Positions 30,265 through 38,350 of a stretch of 64,000 nt of DNA are shown piece by piece. This DNA comes from Blastococcus sp. VKM Ac-2987 (GTDB lineage: Bacteria > Actinomycetota > Actinomycetes > Mycobacteriales > Geodermatophilaceae): NCBI RefSeq assembly GCF_026967805.1, contig NZ_JAPVBG010000001.1, forward strand, positions 1,302,047 through 1,366,046. The letters run 5' to 3'. The translations under genes were made by a program, and so were the position numbers. The notes beneath the pieces were generated by a model. That model was not told the origin of the DNA, made no database searches, and saw only the letters and a list, made by a program, of their open reading frames with translations. The stretch's first letter is position 1; each line of letters starts with the position of its first letter.

Positions 30265-30887
30265 GCAGCGCAGAACCCGCTCGCGCACGACGGTCGGGAC
30301 GGCGCCCCGGGAACCCCGACACCCGGGACGCCGTCCTGGCGGCTGCCCGGGAGGCGTTCGCCGAGCGCGGTTTCGACGGCGCCACCATCCGCGGGATCGC
30401 CGCCGCGGCCGGGGTCGACCCGGCCCTGGTGCACCACTACTTCGGCAGCAAGGACCAGCTCTTCCTCGCCGCGATCGACGCCCCGGAGAACCCCGCCGAG
30501 CTGCTCCCCGAGGTGCTGGCGGGCGGCCCCGACGCGCTGGGCGAAGGCATCGTCCGGATGCTGCTCGGTGTGTGGGACGGCCCGGCCCGGCCCGCCGCCC
30601 TCGCGCTGGTCCGCTCGGCGGTGGGCAGCGAGTGGACGGCGAAGCTCCTCCGGGAGTTCCTGGTCACCCAGATCCTGCGGCGCGTGGTGGGCACGCTCGG
30701 GCTGCCTCCGGCCGAGCGCGAGGCGCGGGGGGCGCTGGCCGCCTCCCAGCTGATGGGCCTGGTCATGGCCCGGTACGTGCTCAAGGTGGAGCCGCTGGCC
30801 TCGGCCACGCCGGAGTCGCTGGTCGCCGCCATCGGCCCCACGGTGCAGCGCTACCTCACCGGGGAGGTGGAGCTGCCCCTCCGGTGA
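30261..30887 (+). CDS. TetR-family repressor, probable CTG start
   Basis: A 208-residue regulator. The Arg-rich lead ([16 protein letters not shown]) runs into the TetR helix-turn-helix (AVLAAAREAFAERGFDGATI, then VDPALVHHYFGSKDQLF), and the rest is a helical ligand domain. No ATG, GTG or TTG lies in this frame between the upstream stop and the DNA-binding domain. CTG30261 overlaps the permease stop as CTGA and has GGAGGAGG six bases upstream, the strongest ribosome site in the neighbourhood. It very likely represses its own operon through the half-sites at 28705-28743. Confidence 0.85.
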   Translation: MSSAEPARARRSGRRPGNPDTRDAVLAAAREAFAERGFDGATIRGIAAAAGVDPALVHHYFGSKDQLFLAAIDAPENPAELLPEVLAGGPDALGEGIVRMLLGVWDGPARPAALALVRSAVGSEWTAKLLREFLVTQILRRVVGTLGLPPAEREARGALAASQLMGLVMARYVLKVEPLASATPESLVAAIGPTVQRYLTGEVELPLR

Positions 30888-30888
30888 C

Positions 30889-31725
30889 TCAGCGGGGAGC
30901 GCGGGCCAGCTGGCGGCTCTGCGCGACCAGCCGTCCGGTGGAGTCCCAGATCCGGCACTCCTCGTCGAGCCAGCCACCGGCGATCTCGGTGGCCCGCGAC
31001 TCGGCCAGGCACCACCCGGGGGCGGGCAGCGCCCGCACCAGCACCTGGAGCTGGATGGTCGGCGCCCAGCCCATCAACCCCATCGACCAGATCGTGGGTG
31101 GCAGCGCGTCGGCGAAGAGCAGCAGCGCGAACGGGTCGGGCTCCCGGCCGTCGGCGAGCCGCATCCAGGCGCGCATGACCGGCTCCCCCGAGGGGGTGCC
31201 CAGCGCCCAGCCGGCGGTCGCCGGGTCCAGTCGGGTCTCCACCCGGTGCCGCAGCCCCACCGCGGGCACGGGACGCCCGCCCATGTCGGCGCCCGGCTGC
31301 GCGTCGAGGCACTCCTCGGCCGGCGGCACCTCCGGCGCGGGAGAGGAGGAGTGCACGGGCTCGTCGCCGGCGAGCGTCGCCGTCGTCACCTGCACGCTCA
31401 GCGTGGGCCCCTCGGCCCCGCTGAGGACGACGCCCGCGTGCGCGAGGGTGCGCCCGGCCGGGCCCGGCGTGACGGCGAGGGTGGCCGGGCCGGGCGGCGT
31501 CGCCCGCAGGTAGCTGGCCGACACCGCCACCGGGTGCGGGTGCGGGCTGTCGGCGACGGCCGCCCGAACCGCGACGGCCAGCAGGTACCCGCCGTTGAGG
31601 ATGCCGCTGCCCACGTCCCAGCCGGGCCGGAGATCGGCGGCGTACCCGCCGGCCTCGGCGCGGTGGACCGTCGTCGCGCGGTCGAACTCGGAGTCGGCGG
31701 TGGCGAGCTGATCGTCCTGCGGCAC
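30889..31725 (-). CDS. acyl-CoA thioesterase-like protein (double hot-dog)
   Basis: A 278-residue protein of the TesB-like thioesterase family (4HBT_3 type). The N-terminal hot dog has WDVGSGILNGGYLLAVAVRA and VAVSASYLRATPPGPATL; the C-terminal one has IWSMGLMGWAPTIQLQVLVRALPAP and GWLDEECRIWDSTGRLVAQSRQLAR, the usual closing strand. It hydrolyses an acyl-CoA thioester; the chain length is not evident. GTG31725 is the best start. Its stop is one base from that of the TetR gene, and its 5' end is divergent from the aldo/keto reductase 27 bp away. Confidence 0.82.
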   Translation of the reverse strand: MPQDDQLATADSEFDRATTVHRAEAGGYAADLRPGWDVGSGILNGGYLLAVAVRAAVADSPHPHPVAVSASYLRATPPGPATLAVTPGPAGRTLAHAGVVLSGAEGPTLSVQVTTATLAGDEPVHSSSPAPEVPPAEECLDAQPGADMGGRPVPAVGLRHRVETRLDPATAGWALGTPSGEPVMRAWMRLADGREPDPFALLLFADALPPTIWSMGLMGWAPTIQLQVLVRALPAPGWCLAESRATEIAGGWLDEECRIWDSTGRLVAQSRQLARAPR

Positions 31726-31752
31726 GTCCGACAGGGTGCCAGGGTGGCCGTC

Positions 31753-32721
31753 ATGGACTACACCCACCTCGGCCGCAGCGGCCTCTCGGTCTCCCGGCTG
31801 TGCCTGGGCACGATGAACTTCGGCTGGAAGACCGGGGAGGGCGACTCGCACGCGGTCATGGACCGGGCGCTGGCCGAGGGCGTGAACTTCTTCGACACCG
31901 CCAACTTGTGCGGGTTCGACGCCGGCAAGGGCCGCACCGAGGAGGTGCTCGGCAGCTGGTTCGCCCGGGGCGAGGGACGCCGGGAGAAGACGGTGCTGGC
32001 CACCAAGGTCTACGGCGGGATGTCGGACTGGCCCAACGACACGTTCCTCTCCGCCCGCAACATCGTCCGCGCCTGCGAGGGGTCGCTGCGCCGGATGGGC
32101 ACCGACTGGATCGACCTCTACCAGTTCCACCACGTCGACCTGCGCACCCCGTGGGAGGAGATCTGGCAGGCCTGCGAGACGCTCGTCGCCCAGGGCAAGG
32201 TGCTCTACGTCGGCTCGTCCAACCACGCCGCCTGGCAGATCACCCGCGCCAACGCGGTGGCCGAGCGCCGGCACTCCACCGGCCTGGTGAGCGAGCAGTC
32301 GCACTACAACCTGCTCACCCGGCACGTGGAGCTGGAAGTGCTGCCGGCCGCGCAGCACCTCGGCGTCGGCATCATCCCGTGGAGCCCGCTGGCCGGCGGG
32401 CTGCTCGCCGGCGTCCTGGAGAAGACCGACGGCGGACGGCGCAACGACGAGCGCACGCAGCAGCGGATCGAGCAGCACCGGCCCGCGCTGGAGGCCTACG
32501 AGGCCCTCTGCCGCGACCTGGGCCACTCCCCCGCCGACGTCGGCGTGGCCTGGCTGCTGCACCAGCCCGCGGTCACCGCACCGATCGTCGGCCCGCGCAC
32601 CATGGCGCAGTTCGAGGGGGCGCTCCGGGCGCTGGAGGTGCGGCTGGACGAGGCGGCGCTGGCCCGGCTCGACGAGATCTTCCCCGGCTACCGGGCCGCT
32701 CCCATGGAGTACGCCTGGTGA
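31753..32721 (+). CDS. aldo/keto reductase
   Basis: A 322-residue NADPH-dependent carbonyl reductase with a TIM barrel. The N-terminus MDYTHLGRSGLSVSRLCLGTMNFGW and the active-site residues Asp in FFDTANLCGFDAGKGRTEE, Lys in TVLATKVYGGMSDW and His in DLYQFHHVDLRTPWEE are visible; the usual catalytic Tyr (position of Cys in ANLCGF) is replaced. The C-terminal NADPH site is PIVGPRTMAQFEGALRALEV. The Tyr-to-Cys change is odd for a redox-active member and may alter the substrate or activity. The message may be leaderless (CAGGGT seven bases upstream). Confidence 0.88.
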   Translation: MDYTHLGRSGLSVSRLCLGTMNFGWKTGEGDSHAVMDRALAEGVNFFDTANLCGFDAGKGRTEEVLGSWFARGEGRREKTVLATKVYGGMSDWPNDTFLSARNIVRACEGSLRRMGTDWIDLYQFHHVDLRTPWEEIWQACETLVAQGKVLYVGSSNHAAWQITRANAVAERRHSTGLVSEQSHYNLLTRHVELEVLPAAQHLGVGIIPWSPLAGGLLAGVLEKTDGGRRNDERTQQRIEQHRPALEAYEALCRDLGHSPADVGVAWLLHQPAVTAPIVGPRTMAQFEGALRALEVRLDEAALARLDEIFPGYRAAPMEYAW

Positions 32722-32722
32722 G

Positions 32723-33280
32723 TCAGCCGACCGGCCAGGTGGCCAGCGTCTCGTGGCGGGCGTCGGCACCGAGGTGGCTCTCGACCAGCCGCACCTCGTG
32801 CACCGGCCACTCCGGCCCCCGGTAGCCGGCCAGCCGGTCGGTCAGCGTCCCGTCGGCGGGGTGGCCCGGCCGCCAGCGACCAAGGGTCAGGTGCGGGCGG
32901 AACGGGCGGTCCTCCACCGGCAGCCCCAGGCGGCGGGCCACCGCGCCCAGCCGCCCGGCGAGCGCGACCAGCGGGGCGACGTCGCCGTCGAGCCCGGCCC
33001 ACGCGACCTGCGGCCGGCGCAGCGGCCCGAACCGCCCGCCCCCGGCCAGCCGCAGCGTCATCGGCGGCGTCCCGGCGACGGCGGGCGCGGCGTCGGCCAC
33101 CAGCCCGGGCACCGCGGTGTGGGGCACCGCGCCCAGGAACAGCAGCGTCAGGTGCCACCGCTCGGGACGGCTCCAGCGCGGGCCCCCCGGCGCGGCGCGC
33201 AGCGGTGCGAGCACGCGGTCGAGGTGCCGGCAGGCGTCGGCCGGTGGCTCGACGGCGAAGAACAGCCGGCGCGGGCTCAG
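32723..33280 (-). CDS. thpR: RNA 2',3'-cyclic phosphodiesterase (2H family), probable CTG start
   Basis: A 185-residue enzyme with the two H-x-T/S motifs of the 2H family: HLTLLF and HLTLGRW, spaced as in ThpR/LigT, which opens 2',3'-cyclic phosphates on RNA. A GTG at 33214 would remove the first conserved strand (RRLFFAVEPP). Extending the frame to include it leads to CTG33280, overlapping the upstream stop as CTGA; no ATG, GTG or TTG is available. An AGGTG lies about five bases ahead. This is the second CTGA-type start in the window. Confidence 0.82.
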   Translation of the reverse strand: MSPRRLFFAVEPPADACRHLDRVLAPLRAAPGGPRWSRPERWHLTLLFLGAVPHTAVPGLVADAAPAVAGTPPMTLRLAGGGRFGPLRRPQVAWAGLDGDVAPLVALAGRLGAVARRLGLPVEDRPFRPHLTLGRWRPGHPADGTLTDRLAGYRGPEWPVHEVRLVESHLGADARHETLATWPVG

Positions 33281-33660
33281 ACGGGCACCTGCAGGCCGGC
33301 CCGGCGCAGCGCGCAGATCAGCCGCAGCCGCTCTATCTCGCGGGCCCGGTCGTCGCGCAGGCCCGCCAGCTCCGACGGCTCACCGAGCATCGCGGCGGCC
33401 TCGAGCAGCACGTCGTCGTAGGCCGCCTGCACCCCGCGGCGGCGGACCATCGGCACCCCGGCGGGGACGACGGCGACCTGGCGGCCCAGCCGGCGCAGGT
33501 CGGCCGCCACCAGGTGCAGCGACCGGGCGGAGGGCGCGGGGTGCCGGGCGGCCCGGCGCCGGGCAGACCACTCCTCCACCCGCCGGGTCAGCGGGCCGAA
33601 GAGGGCGATCACCGCGATGAACGCGGCGAGCAGCGCGACGAGGTGGATCAGTGCGGCCAT
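33277..33660 (-). CDS. small membrane-anchored protein of unknown function
   Basis: A 127-residue protein. One N-terminal membrane helix (LIHLVALLAAFIAVIALFG) is followed by a very basic stretch (LTRRVEEWSARRRAARH) and a soluble helical part ending LRRAGLQVPV, with a conserved-looking VPMVRRRGVQAAYDDVLLEA in the middle. I do not recognise the family. Its stop overlaps the start of the thpR gene, so the two are probably translated together. The helix-plus-basic layout suggests the C-terminal part faces the cytoplasm. Confidence 0.7.
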   Translation of the reverse strand: MAALIHLVALLAAFIAVIALFGPLTRRVEEWSARRRAARHPAPSARSLHLVAADLRRLGRQVAVVPAGVPMVRRRGVQAAYDDVLLEAAAMLGEPSELAGLRDDRAREIERLRLICALRRAGLQVPV

Positions 33661-33719
33661 GGTGAGCTCCCGCGCACGTGCGGAACCGGTGGCGCCGACG
33701 GTACGCGCGCCGGACGACG

Positions 33720-35105
33720 TCAGCGCAGCTGCTGGCCCGGCGCCTTCGCGGCCATCTCCTCCTCCGCGGCCCGGACCTGCGGGGACGGGACGGCGGGCCG
33801 CTGCGGGCCGACCAGGACGCGCACGCGCAGCGGCGCCCGGTCCAGCCGGACCCGGACCGACCGGTGGCGGGCCAGCAGCACCGCCGCCGCGAGCCCGGCG
33901 ACGACGCACACCCCACCGCCGAGGATCAGGCCCCAGGGGGCGCCGAAGCGCTCCGACACCCAGCCGACCAGCGGTGCGCCGACCGGGGTGCCGCCCATGA
34001 AGCACATGAAGTACAGCGCCATGACCCGCCCGCGCATCTGCGGCTCGACCCCGAGCTGGACGAAGCTGTTGTTGGCCACGCTGAAGACCAGCGCCGCCGC
34101 GCCGGTCGGCACCAGCAGCAGGGCGAAGCTGACGTAGCCGGGCATCAGGCCGGCGACGACGGTGCTCGCGCCGAAGACCACCGCGGAGCCGACCAGGAAC
34201 CGCTGCCGCGGGCGGACGCTGCGCCGGGTGGACATCAGGGCCCCGCTGAGCGAGCCGACGGCGAAGGCGGTGGACAGCAGCCCGAACGCCTCGGCCCCGA
34301 GGCCGAACGTCTCGCGGGCCATCAGCGCGATGGTGACCTGGTAGTTGAAGCCGAAGGTGCCGATCACGAACGCCAGGCCCATGGCCAGCACCAGGTCGGG
34401 GTGGGCCCAGGTGTAGGCCAGCCCGGCGCGCAGCTGGCCCCGGCCCCGGGCGACCGGCGGGCTGGGCAGCAGCTCGTCGGTGCGCATGCCGGCCAGCGCC
34501 ACGATGGTGAAGGCGAAGCTGGCCGCGTTGATGAAGAAGGCCGGCGCCGTGTTCCCCGACGCCGCCCCGATCAGCAGCCCGGCCAGCGCCGGCCCGACCA
34601 GCCGGGCGCTGTTGAAGATCGTCGAGTTGAGGCTGACGGCGTTGGTGATCAGCTCGGGGCCGACCATCTCCGGGACGAACGCCTGCCGGACCGGCACGTC
34701 CAGCGCCGACACCGACCCCAGCGCCCCGGCGAGCAGGAAGACGTGCCAGAGCTCGACCGCGCCGGTGGCCACCAGCAGCGCGAGGGCCAGCGAGAGCAGC
34801 CCCATGAGCGCCTGGCTGATCAGCAGCAGCCGGCGCTTGGGGTAGCGGTCGGCGAGGACGCCGCCGTACATGCTCAGCAGCAGCGCGGGCCCGAACTGCA
34901 GCGCGGTGATCAGGCCGAGGGCGACACCGCTGCCGTCGGAGAGCTGCAGCACCAGCCAGTCCTGGCCGATGCGCTGCATCCAGGTGCCGGTGAGGCTCGC
35001 CAGGTTGGCCGAGGCGTAGCGGCGGAAGTTCCGCACCCGGAGGGCGCGGAACATGCCCGTGCCCGGCTCGGACGGCGTCCGCTGGTCAGTGCTCGTGCAG
35101 GTCAC
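33720..35105 (-). CDS. MFS transporter (drug-export type)
   Basis: A 461-residue transporter with about 12 helices, starting with MFRALRVRNFRRYASANLAS and the MFS motif A GGVLADRYPKRRLLLISQ. Other family marks are VRQAFVPEMVGPELITNAVSLNS and GVEPQMRGRVMALYFMCF. The C-terminus is a soluble Arg-rich tail of about 40 residues. The GTG start overlaps the marR stop by four bases (GTGA), so the pair forms one operon with the repressor first. Likely an exporter of a drug-like compound that inactivates the MarR protein. Confidence 0.9.
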   Translation of the reverse strand: MTCTSTDQRTPSEPGTGMFRALRVRNFRRYASANLASLTGTWMQRIGQDWLVLQLSDGSGVALGLITALQFGPALLLSMYGGVLADRYPKRRLLLISQALMGLLSLALALLVATGAVELWHVFLLAGALGSVSALDVPVRQAFVPEMVGPELITNAVSLNSTIFNSARLVGPALAGLLIGAASGNTAPAFFINAASFAFTIVALAGMRTDELLPSPPVARGRGQLRAGLAYTWAHPDLVLAMGLAFVIGTFGFNYQVTIALMARETFGLGAEAFGLLSTAFAVGSLSGALMSTRRSVRPRQRFLVGSAVVFGASTVVAGLMPGYVSFALLLVPTGAAALVFSVANNSFVQLGVEPQMRGRVMALYFMCFMGGTPVGAPLVGWVSERFGAPWGLILGGGVCVVAGLAAAVLLARHRSVRVRLDRAPLRVRVLVGPQRPAVPSPQVRAAEEEMAAKAPGQQLR

Positions 35106-35536
35106 CCACTGGCGAGCTTGTCCATGATCTCGGCCGCCTCGCGCAGCACCGCCCGCTCCTCGGCGGTCAGCTCCTGGAGCCGGCCGGCCAGCCACGCCTC
35201 CCGCGCCTGGGCCTCCGCGGAGAGCATCTCCTCGGCGGCGGGGGTGAGCTCGATGATCACCTGGCGCCCGTCGGTCGGGTGCGGGGTGCGGGTCACCAGC
35301 CCGGCGCTCTCCAGGGCGACGACGACCCGCGTCATCGACGGCGGCTGCACCCGCTCGTGGTTGGCCAGCTCTCCCGGGCTCATCGGGCCGTGCCGCTTCA
35401 GCGTCGACAGCGCCGCCAGGTGCGTCAGCGTCACCGAGGTGTCCACCCGCTGGTTGCGCAGCCGCCGCGAGAAACGCATGACCGCCAGCCGCAGCTCGTG
35501 CGCGAGCGCGGCGGTGTCGAGCGTCGTCCGGCTCAC
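35102..35536 (-). CDS. MarR-family repressor
   Basis: A 144-residue winged-helix regulator. The core is LAALSTLKRHGPMSPGELANHERVQPPSMTRVVVALESAGLV (recognition helix PPSMTRVVVAL), then the wing RTPHPTDGRQVIIELT, then a dimer helix. A perfect GTTAG-C-CTAAC palindrome at 35541-35551 covers the -10 element just before its GTG start, so it should repress itself and the coupled MFS gene. The ligand is unknown. Confidence 0.92.
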   Translation of the reverse strand: MSRTTLDTAALAHELRLAVMRFSRRLRNQRVDTSVTLTHLAALSTLKRHGPMSPGELANHERVQPPSMTRVVVALESAGLVTRTPHPTDGRQVIIELTPAAEEMLSAEAQAREAWLAGRLQELTAEERAVLREAAEIMDKLASG

Positions 35537-35540
35537 CGTC

Positions 35541-35551
35541 GTTAGCCTAAC
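35541..35551 (-). promoter_or_regulatory. MarR operator overlapping a leaderless -10
   Basis: GTTAGCCTAAC is a 5-1-5 perfect inverted repeat. On the minus strand its core TAGGCT is a -10 hexamer ending seven bases before the marR GTG at 35536. Repressor binding would hide the -10. The site lies in a 27-bp gap to the upstream permease gene. Confidence 0.75.
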
Positions 35552-35563
35552 TCAGGAGGTCGG

Positions 35564-37132
35564 TCAGAAGAGCTGCTGCAGCGGCTCGAGGGCGAAGTAG
35601 ACCAGGAACATCACGGCGATGACCCACATCAGCGGGTGGATGTCCCTGCGCCGGCCGACGACCAGGCGCAGCAGCACGAAGCTGATCACGCCCGCTCCGA
35701 TGCCGTTGGTGATCGAGTACGTGAACGGCATCAGCGCGATGGTCAGGAAGGCCGGGATGACCAGGGACATGTCGTCCCACGACAGGTACCGGATCTGGGT
35801 GACCATCAGCGCGCCGACGATGACCAGCGCGGGGGCGGCCGCCTCCGCCGGCACGACCGCCACCAGCGGGGTGAAGAACACCGCCACCAGGAAGAGCAGG
35901 CCGGTGACGACGCTGGCCAGCCCGGTCCGCGCACCGTCGGCCACACCGGCGGTGCTCTCGATGTAGGTGGTGTTCGACGAGACGCTGCCCGCGCCGCCGG
36001 CGGCGGCGGCGAGGGAGTCGACGAGCAGCACCGGCTGGGACTTCGGCAGGTTCCGCTTCTCGTCCAGCAGGTCGCCCTCGGCGCCGACGGCGGTGACGGT
36101 GCCGACGGTGTCGAAGAAGTCGGCGATCATGATCGAGAAGACGATGAGCAGGGCGGCGAGGATGCCGATGCGCTCGAAGCCGCCGAAGAGCGAGAAGTTC
36201 CCGAGCAGCGACAGGTCCGGGGTGCTCACGACGTCGTCGGGCAGCGCGGGCACCTGCAGCCACCAGCCGCGCGGGTTCTCGCCGTCGTCCCCGAACCGCG
36301 GGCCGATGCCGGCGATCGCCTCCACGACGATCGCCAGGACCGTGGTGATGACGATGCCGATCAGCAGGGCACCCTTGACCTTGCGGACCACGAGCACGGC
36401 CATGAGCAGCAGGCCGACGACGAACACGAGCGTCGGCCAGCCCGCCAGCTGCCCGCCGACGCCGAAGCTGATCAGCGGGTTCCCCGGCCGGATGATCCCC
36501 GCGTCGGCCAGGCCGATGATCGTGAGGAAGAACCCGATGCCCACCGCGATGGCGGTCTTCAGCTGGGGCGGGATCGCCTCGAAGACGGCCCGCCGGAAGC
36601 CGGTGAGGACCAGCACCGTGATGAGCAGTCCCTCGAGCACGACCAGGCCCATGATCTCCGGCCAGGACAGCTGGGTGGCCGCGAAGACGGCGACGATCGC
36701 GTTGATGCCCAGCCCGGTGGCCAGCGCGAACGGGTAGCGGCCGACGACGCCCATGAGGATGGTCAGCGCACCGGCCAGCAGGGCGGTGACGGCGGCGATC
36801 GAGCCGAACGGGAGCACCGTGCCCTCGACGTCGGCACCGGGCACGTCGCCGGGCCCCGCGATGCTCGTCAGGATGATCGGGTTGAGCACCACGATGTAGG
36901 CCATCGTGAAGAAGGTCGTGAACCCGCCGCGCACCTCGCGGCCCACGGTCGACCGGCGGGCGCTGATCCCGAAGTAGCGGTCCATCCCGTTCTTCGGGCG
37001 CGGCCGCGGGCCCTCGCTCCGGCGGGGGATGGTGGGCGGCGTGCCCGCCGAGACGTCGGCGGGGGTGTCTCCGGTGGAGACCGGACCACCTGAGGCGCTG
37101 GCGCCCCCGGAGGGACGGGACTGCTGCGGCAT
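35564..37132 (-). CDS. NCS2-family purine permease (AzgA type)
   Basis: A 522-residue transporter for hypoxanthine, guanine or adenine. After a 60-residue Pro/Ser-rich cytoplasmic start, conserved marks are RYFGISARRSTVGREVRGGF, TFFTMAYIVVLNP, IIADFFDTVGTVTAVG, SVSSNTTYIESTAGVADGARTGL and the C-terminal ITNGIGAGVISFVLLRLVVGR. These sit in the AzgA/PbuG branch rather than the uracil branch. The ATG at 37132 was preferred to one 51 bases upstream, which adds an Arg-rich lead. It has 12-14 helices. Substrate cannot be narrowed by eye. Confidence 0.9.
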   Translation of the reverse strand: MPQQSRPSGGASASGGPVSTGDTPADVSAGTPPTIPRRSEGPRPRPKNGMDRYFGISARRSTVGREVRGGFTTFFTMAYIVVLNPIILTSIAGPGDVPGADVEGTVLPFGSIAAVTALLAGALTILMGVVGRYPFALATGLGINAIVAVFAATQLSWPEIMGLVVLEGLLITVLVLTGFRRAVFEAIPPQLKTAIAVGIGFFLTIIGLADAGIIRPGNPLISFGVGGQLAGWPTLVFVVGLLLMAVLVVRKVKGALLIGIVITTVLAIVVEAIAGIGPRFGDDGENPRGWWLQVPALPDDVVSTPDLSLLGNFSLFGGFERIGILAALLIVFSIMIADFFDTVGTVTAVGAEGDLLDEKRNLPKSQPVLLVDSLAAAAGGAGSVSSNTTYIESTAGVADGARTGLASVVTGLLFLVAVFFTPLVAVVPAEAAAPALVIVGALMVTQIRYLSWDDMSLVIPAFLTIALMPFTYSITNGIGAGVISFVLLRLVVGRRRDIHPLMWVIAVMFLVYFALEPLQQLF

Positions 37133-37225
37133 GCGGACTCTCCGGGCGGTGCGGGTGACCAACGAGCGGCGACAGCGTGCCACACGCCCCGATCGGGCCC
37201 CTCGACCCGTGACCGGGCCGCGCTC

Positions 37226-37231
37226 TAGGGT
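37226..37231 (+). promoter_or_regulatory. -10 element of the DUF2530 gene, leaderless
   Basis: TAGGGT ends six bases before GTG37238 and no ribosome-binding sequence lies between. Confidence 0.55.
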
Positions 37232-37237
37232 GCCCTC

Positions 37238-37465
37238 GTGCCCGGTCCACCCAAGCAGGCCCCGCCGCCGCTGCAGGTCGACACCGCCCGCGTGGTGCTG
37301 GCCGGGATCGCGGTGTGGGCGGTGGCCCTCGTCGTGCTGCTGGTCCTCGGCGACCGGGTGGACCGGATGTGGACCTGGACCTGCGTCGCCGCGATCGGCC
37401 TGGCGCTGCTCGGGCTGGGCGTGATGAAGCTGCAGGGCCAGCTGGGCCCGCGAGACCGCGGCTGA
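37238..37465 (+). CDS. DUF2530 small membrane protein
   Basis: A 75-residue protein with two membrane helices (VLAGIAVWAVALVVLLVLG and TWTCVAAIGLALLGLGVM) and a short Pro-rich start, matching the actinobacterial DUF2530 family. Function is unknown. The GTG start has a leaderless -10. It converges on the DUF3027 gene, which ends eight bases further on. In mycobacteria comparable small membrane proteins lie in the same neighbourhood of marR and sepH. Confidence 0.8.
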   Translation: MPGPPKQAPPPLQVDTARVVLAGIAVWAVALVVLLVLGDRVDRMWTWTCVAAIGLALLGLGVMKLQGQLGPRDRG

Positions 37466-37472
37466 GCCGCGG

Positions 37473-38285
37473 TCAGTCGCTCAGGACGTCGTACTCCGAG
37501 GTGTCGTAGCGGGCCGAGGTGACCACCTCGGTGTCCTGGACGACGACGAGCGTGGCCTGGCTGTGCGCTCCGCAGCCGTAGTCGGCGGTGACCACCCGGC
37601 CCTCGGCGGGCGCGTAGGCGTTGCCGCAGGCGCCGAGCACCTGCCGCAGCGAGCCGGCGAGCGGGAGGTAGAAGCCGCACGAGGCGCACGGCCCGGGGGC
37701 CTGCCGGGCCATGGGTGCCGTGGGGCCGAACTCCCCCGCCGTCCAGCGGGCCACCGCCTCGGACCGCCCCTCCCGGGACAGAACCCGCTCCCGGCCCAGA
37801 CCGATCTCGCCGGCGACGATCCGGCCCTCGGGGTCGTCGGCGGAGTCGTCGTCGACCGTGTAGGCCGGCGCCAGCCGCGGGTCGTCCTCGGTCGCCGGCA
37901 GCACGTCGCCGACCGAGAGGTCGCCCGGGCGCAGCCGCTCGTGCCACGGCACCCAGGCCGGCGCCAGCAGCGCCTGGTCGCCGGGCAGCAGCACGACCTC
38001 GTCGACGGTGATCCGCTCGTCGCCGGGGACCCGCGCGATCGTGACCGCCCAGTGCCAGCCGACGTACCCGGGCAGCCGGCTGGCGAAGGTGTGGGTGAGC
38101 ACCTCGCCGAGGTGGGCCGCGGCCCCTTCGGCGGACACGGTCTCGGGCGTGGCGCCCAGGTGCTCGCCGACCGCGTCGGCGTCGCCGGCCGTCTCGACGG
38201 CGGCCGCGCGGGCCGGCTCGATCGCGGCGGTCAGCGGGTCGACCGCGGCGGAGGCGGGCCGGACGGCTGCGGAGGACTCGGACAC
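37473..38285 (-). CDS. DUF3027 protein
   Basis: A 270-residue soluble protein of the actinobacterial DUF3027 family. Conserved blocks are YVGWHWAVTIARVPG, VDEVVLLPGDQALLAPAWVPW, GPCASCGFYLPLAGSLRQVLGACGNAYAPAEGRVV and YGCGAHSQA; the three Cys groups may bind a metal. GTG38285 was chosen over an ATG nine bases upstream because CACAAT sits exactly seven bases before it, the leaderless spacing used elsewhere in this window. Function is unknown; it is divergent from the MFS gene next door. Confidence 0.82.
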   Translation of the reverse strand: MSESSAAVRPASAAVDPLTAAIEPARAAAVETAGDADAVGEHLGATPETVSAEGAAAHLGEVLTHTFASRLPGYVGWHWAVTIARVPGDERITVDEVVLLPGDQALLAPAWVPWHERLRPGDLSVGDVLPATEDDPRLAPAYTVDDDSADDPEGRIVAGEIGLGRERVLSREGRSEAVARWTAGEFGPTAPMARQAPGPCASCGFYLPLAGSLRQVLGACGNAYAPAEGRVVTADYGCGAHSQATLVVVQDTEVVTSARYDTSEYDVLSD

Positions 38286-38350
38286 GCCCCCCATTGTGGC
38301 GGACGACCCGGCGTCCGGCTCCGACCGGACTCCCGGCCCGGTGCGGCACC

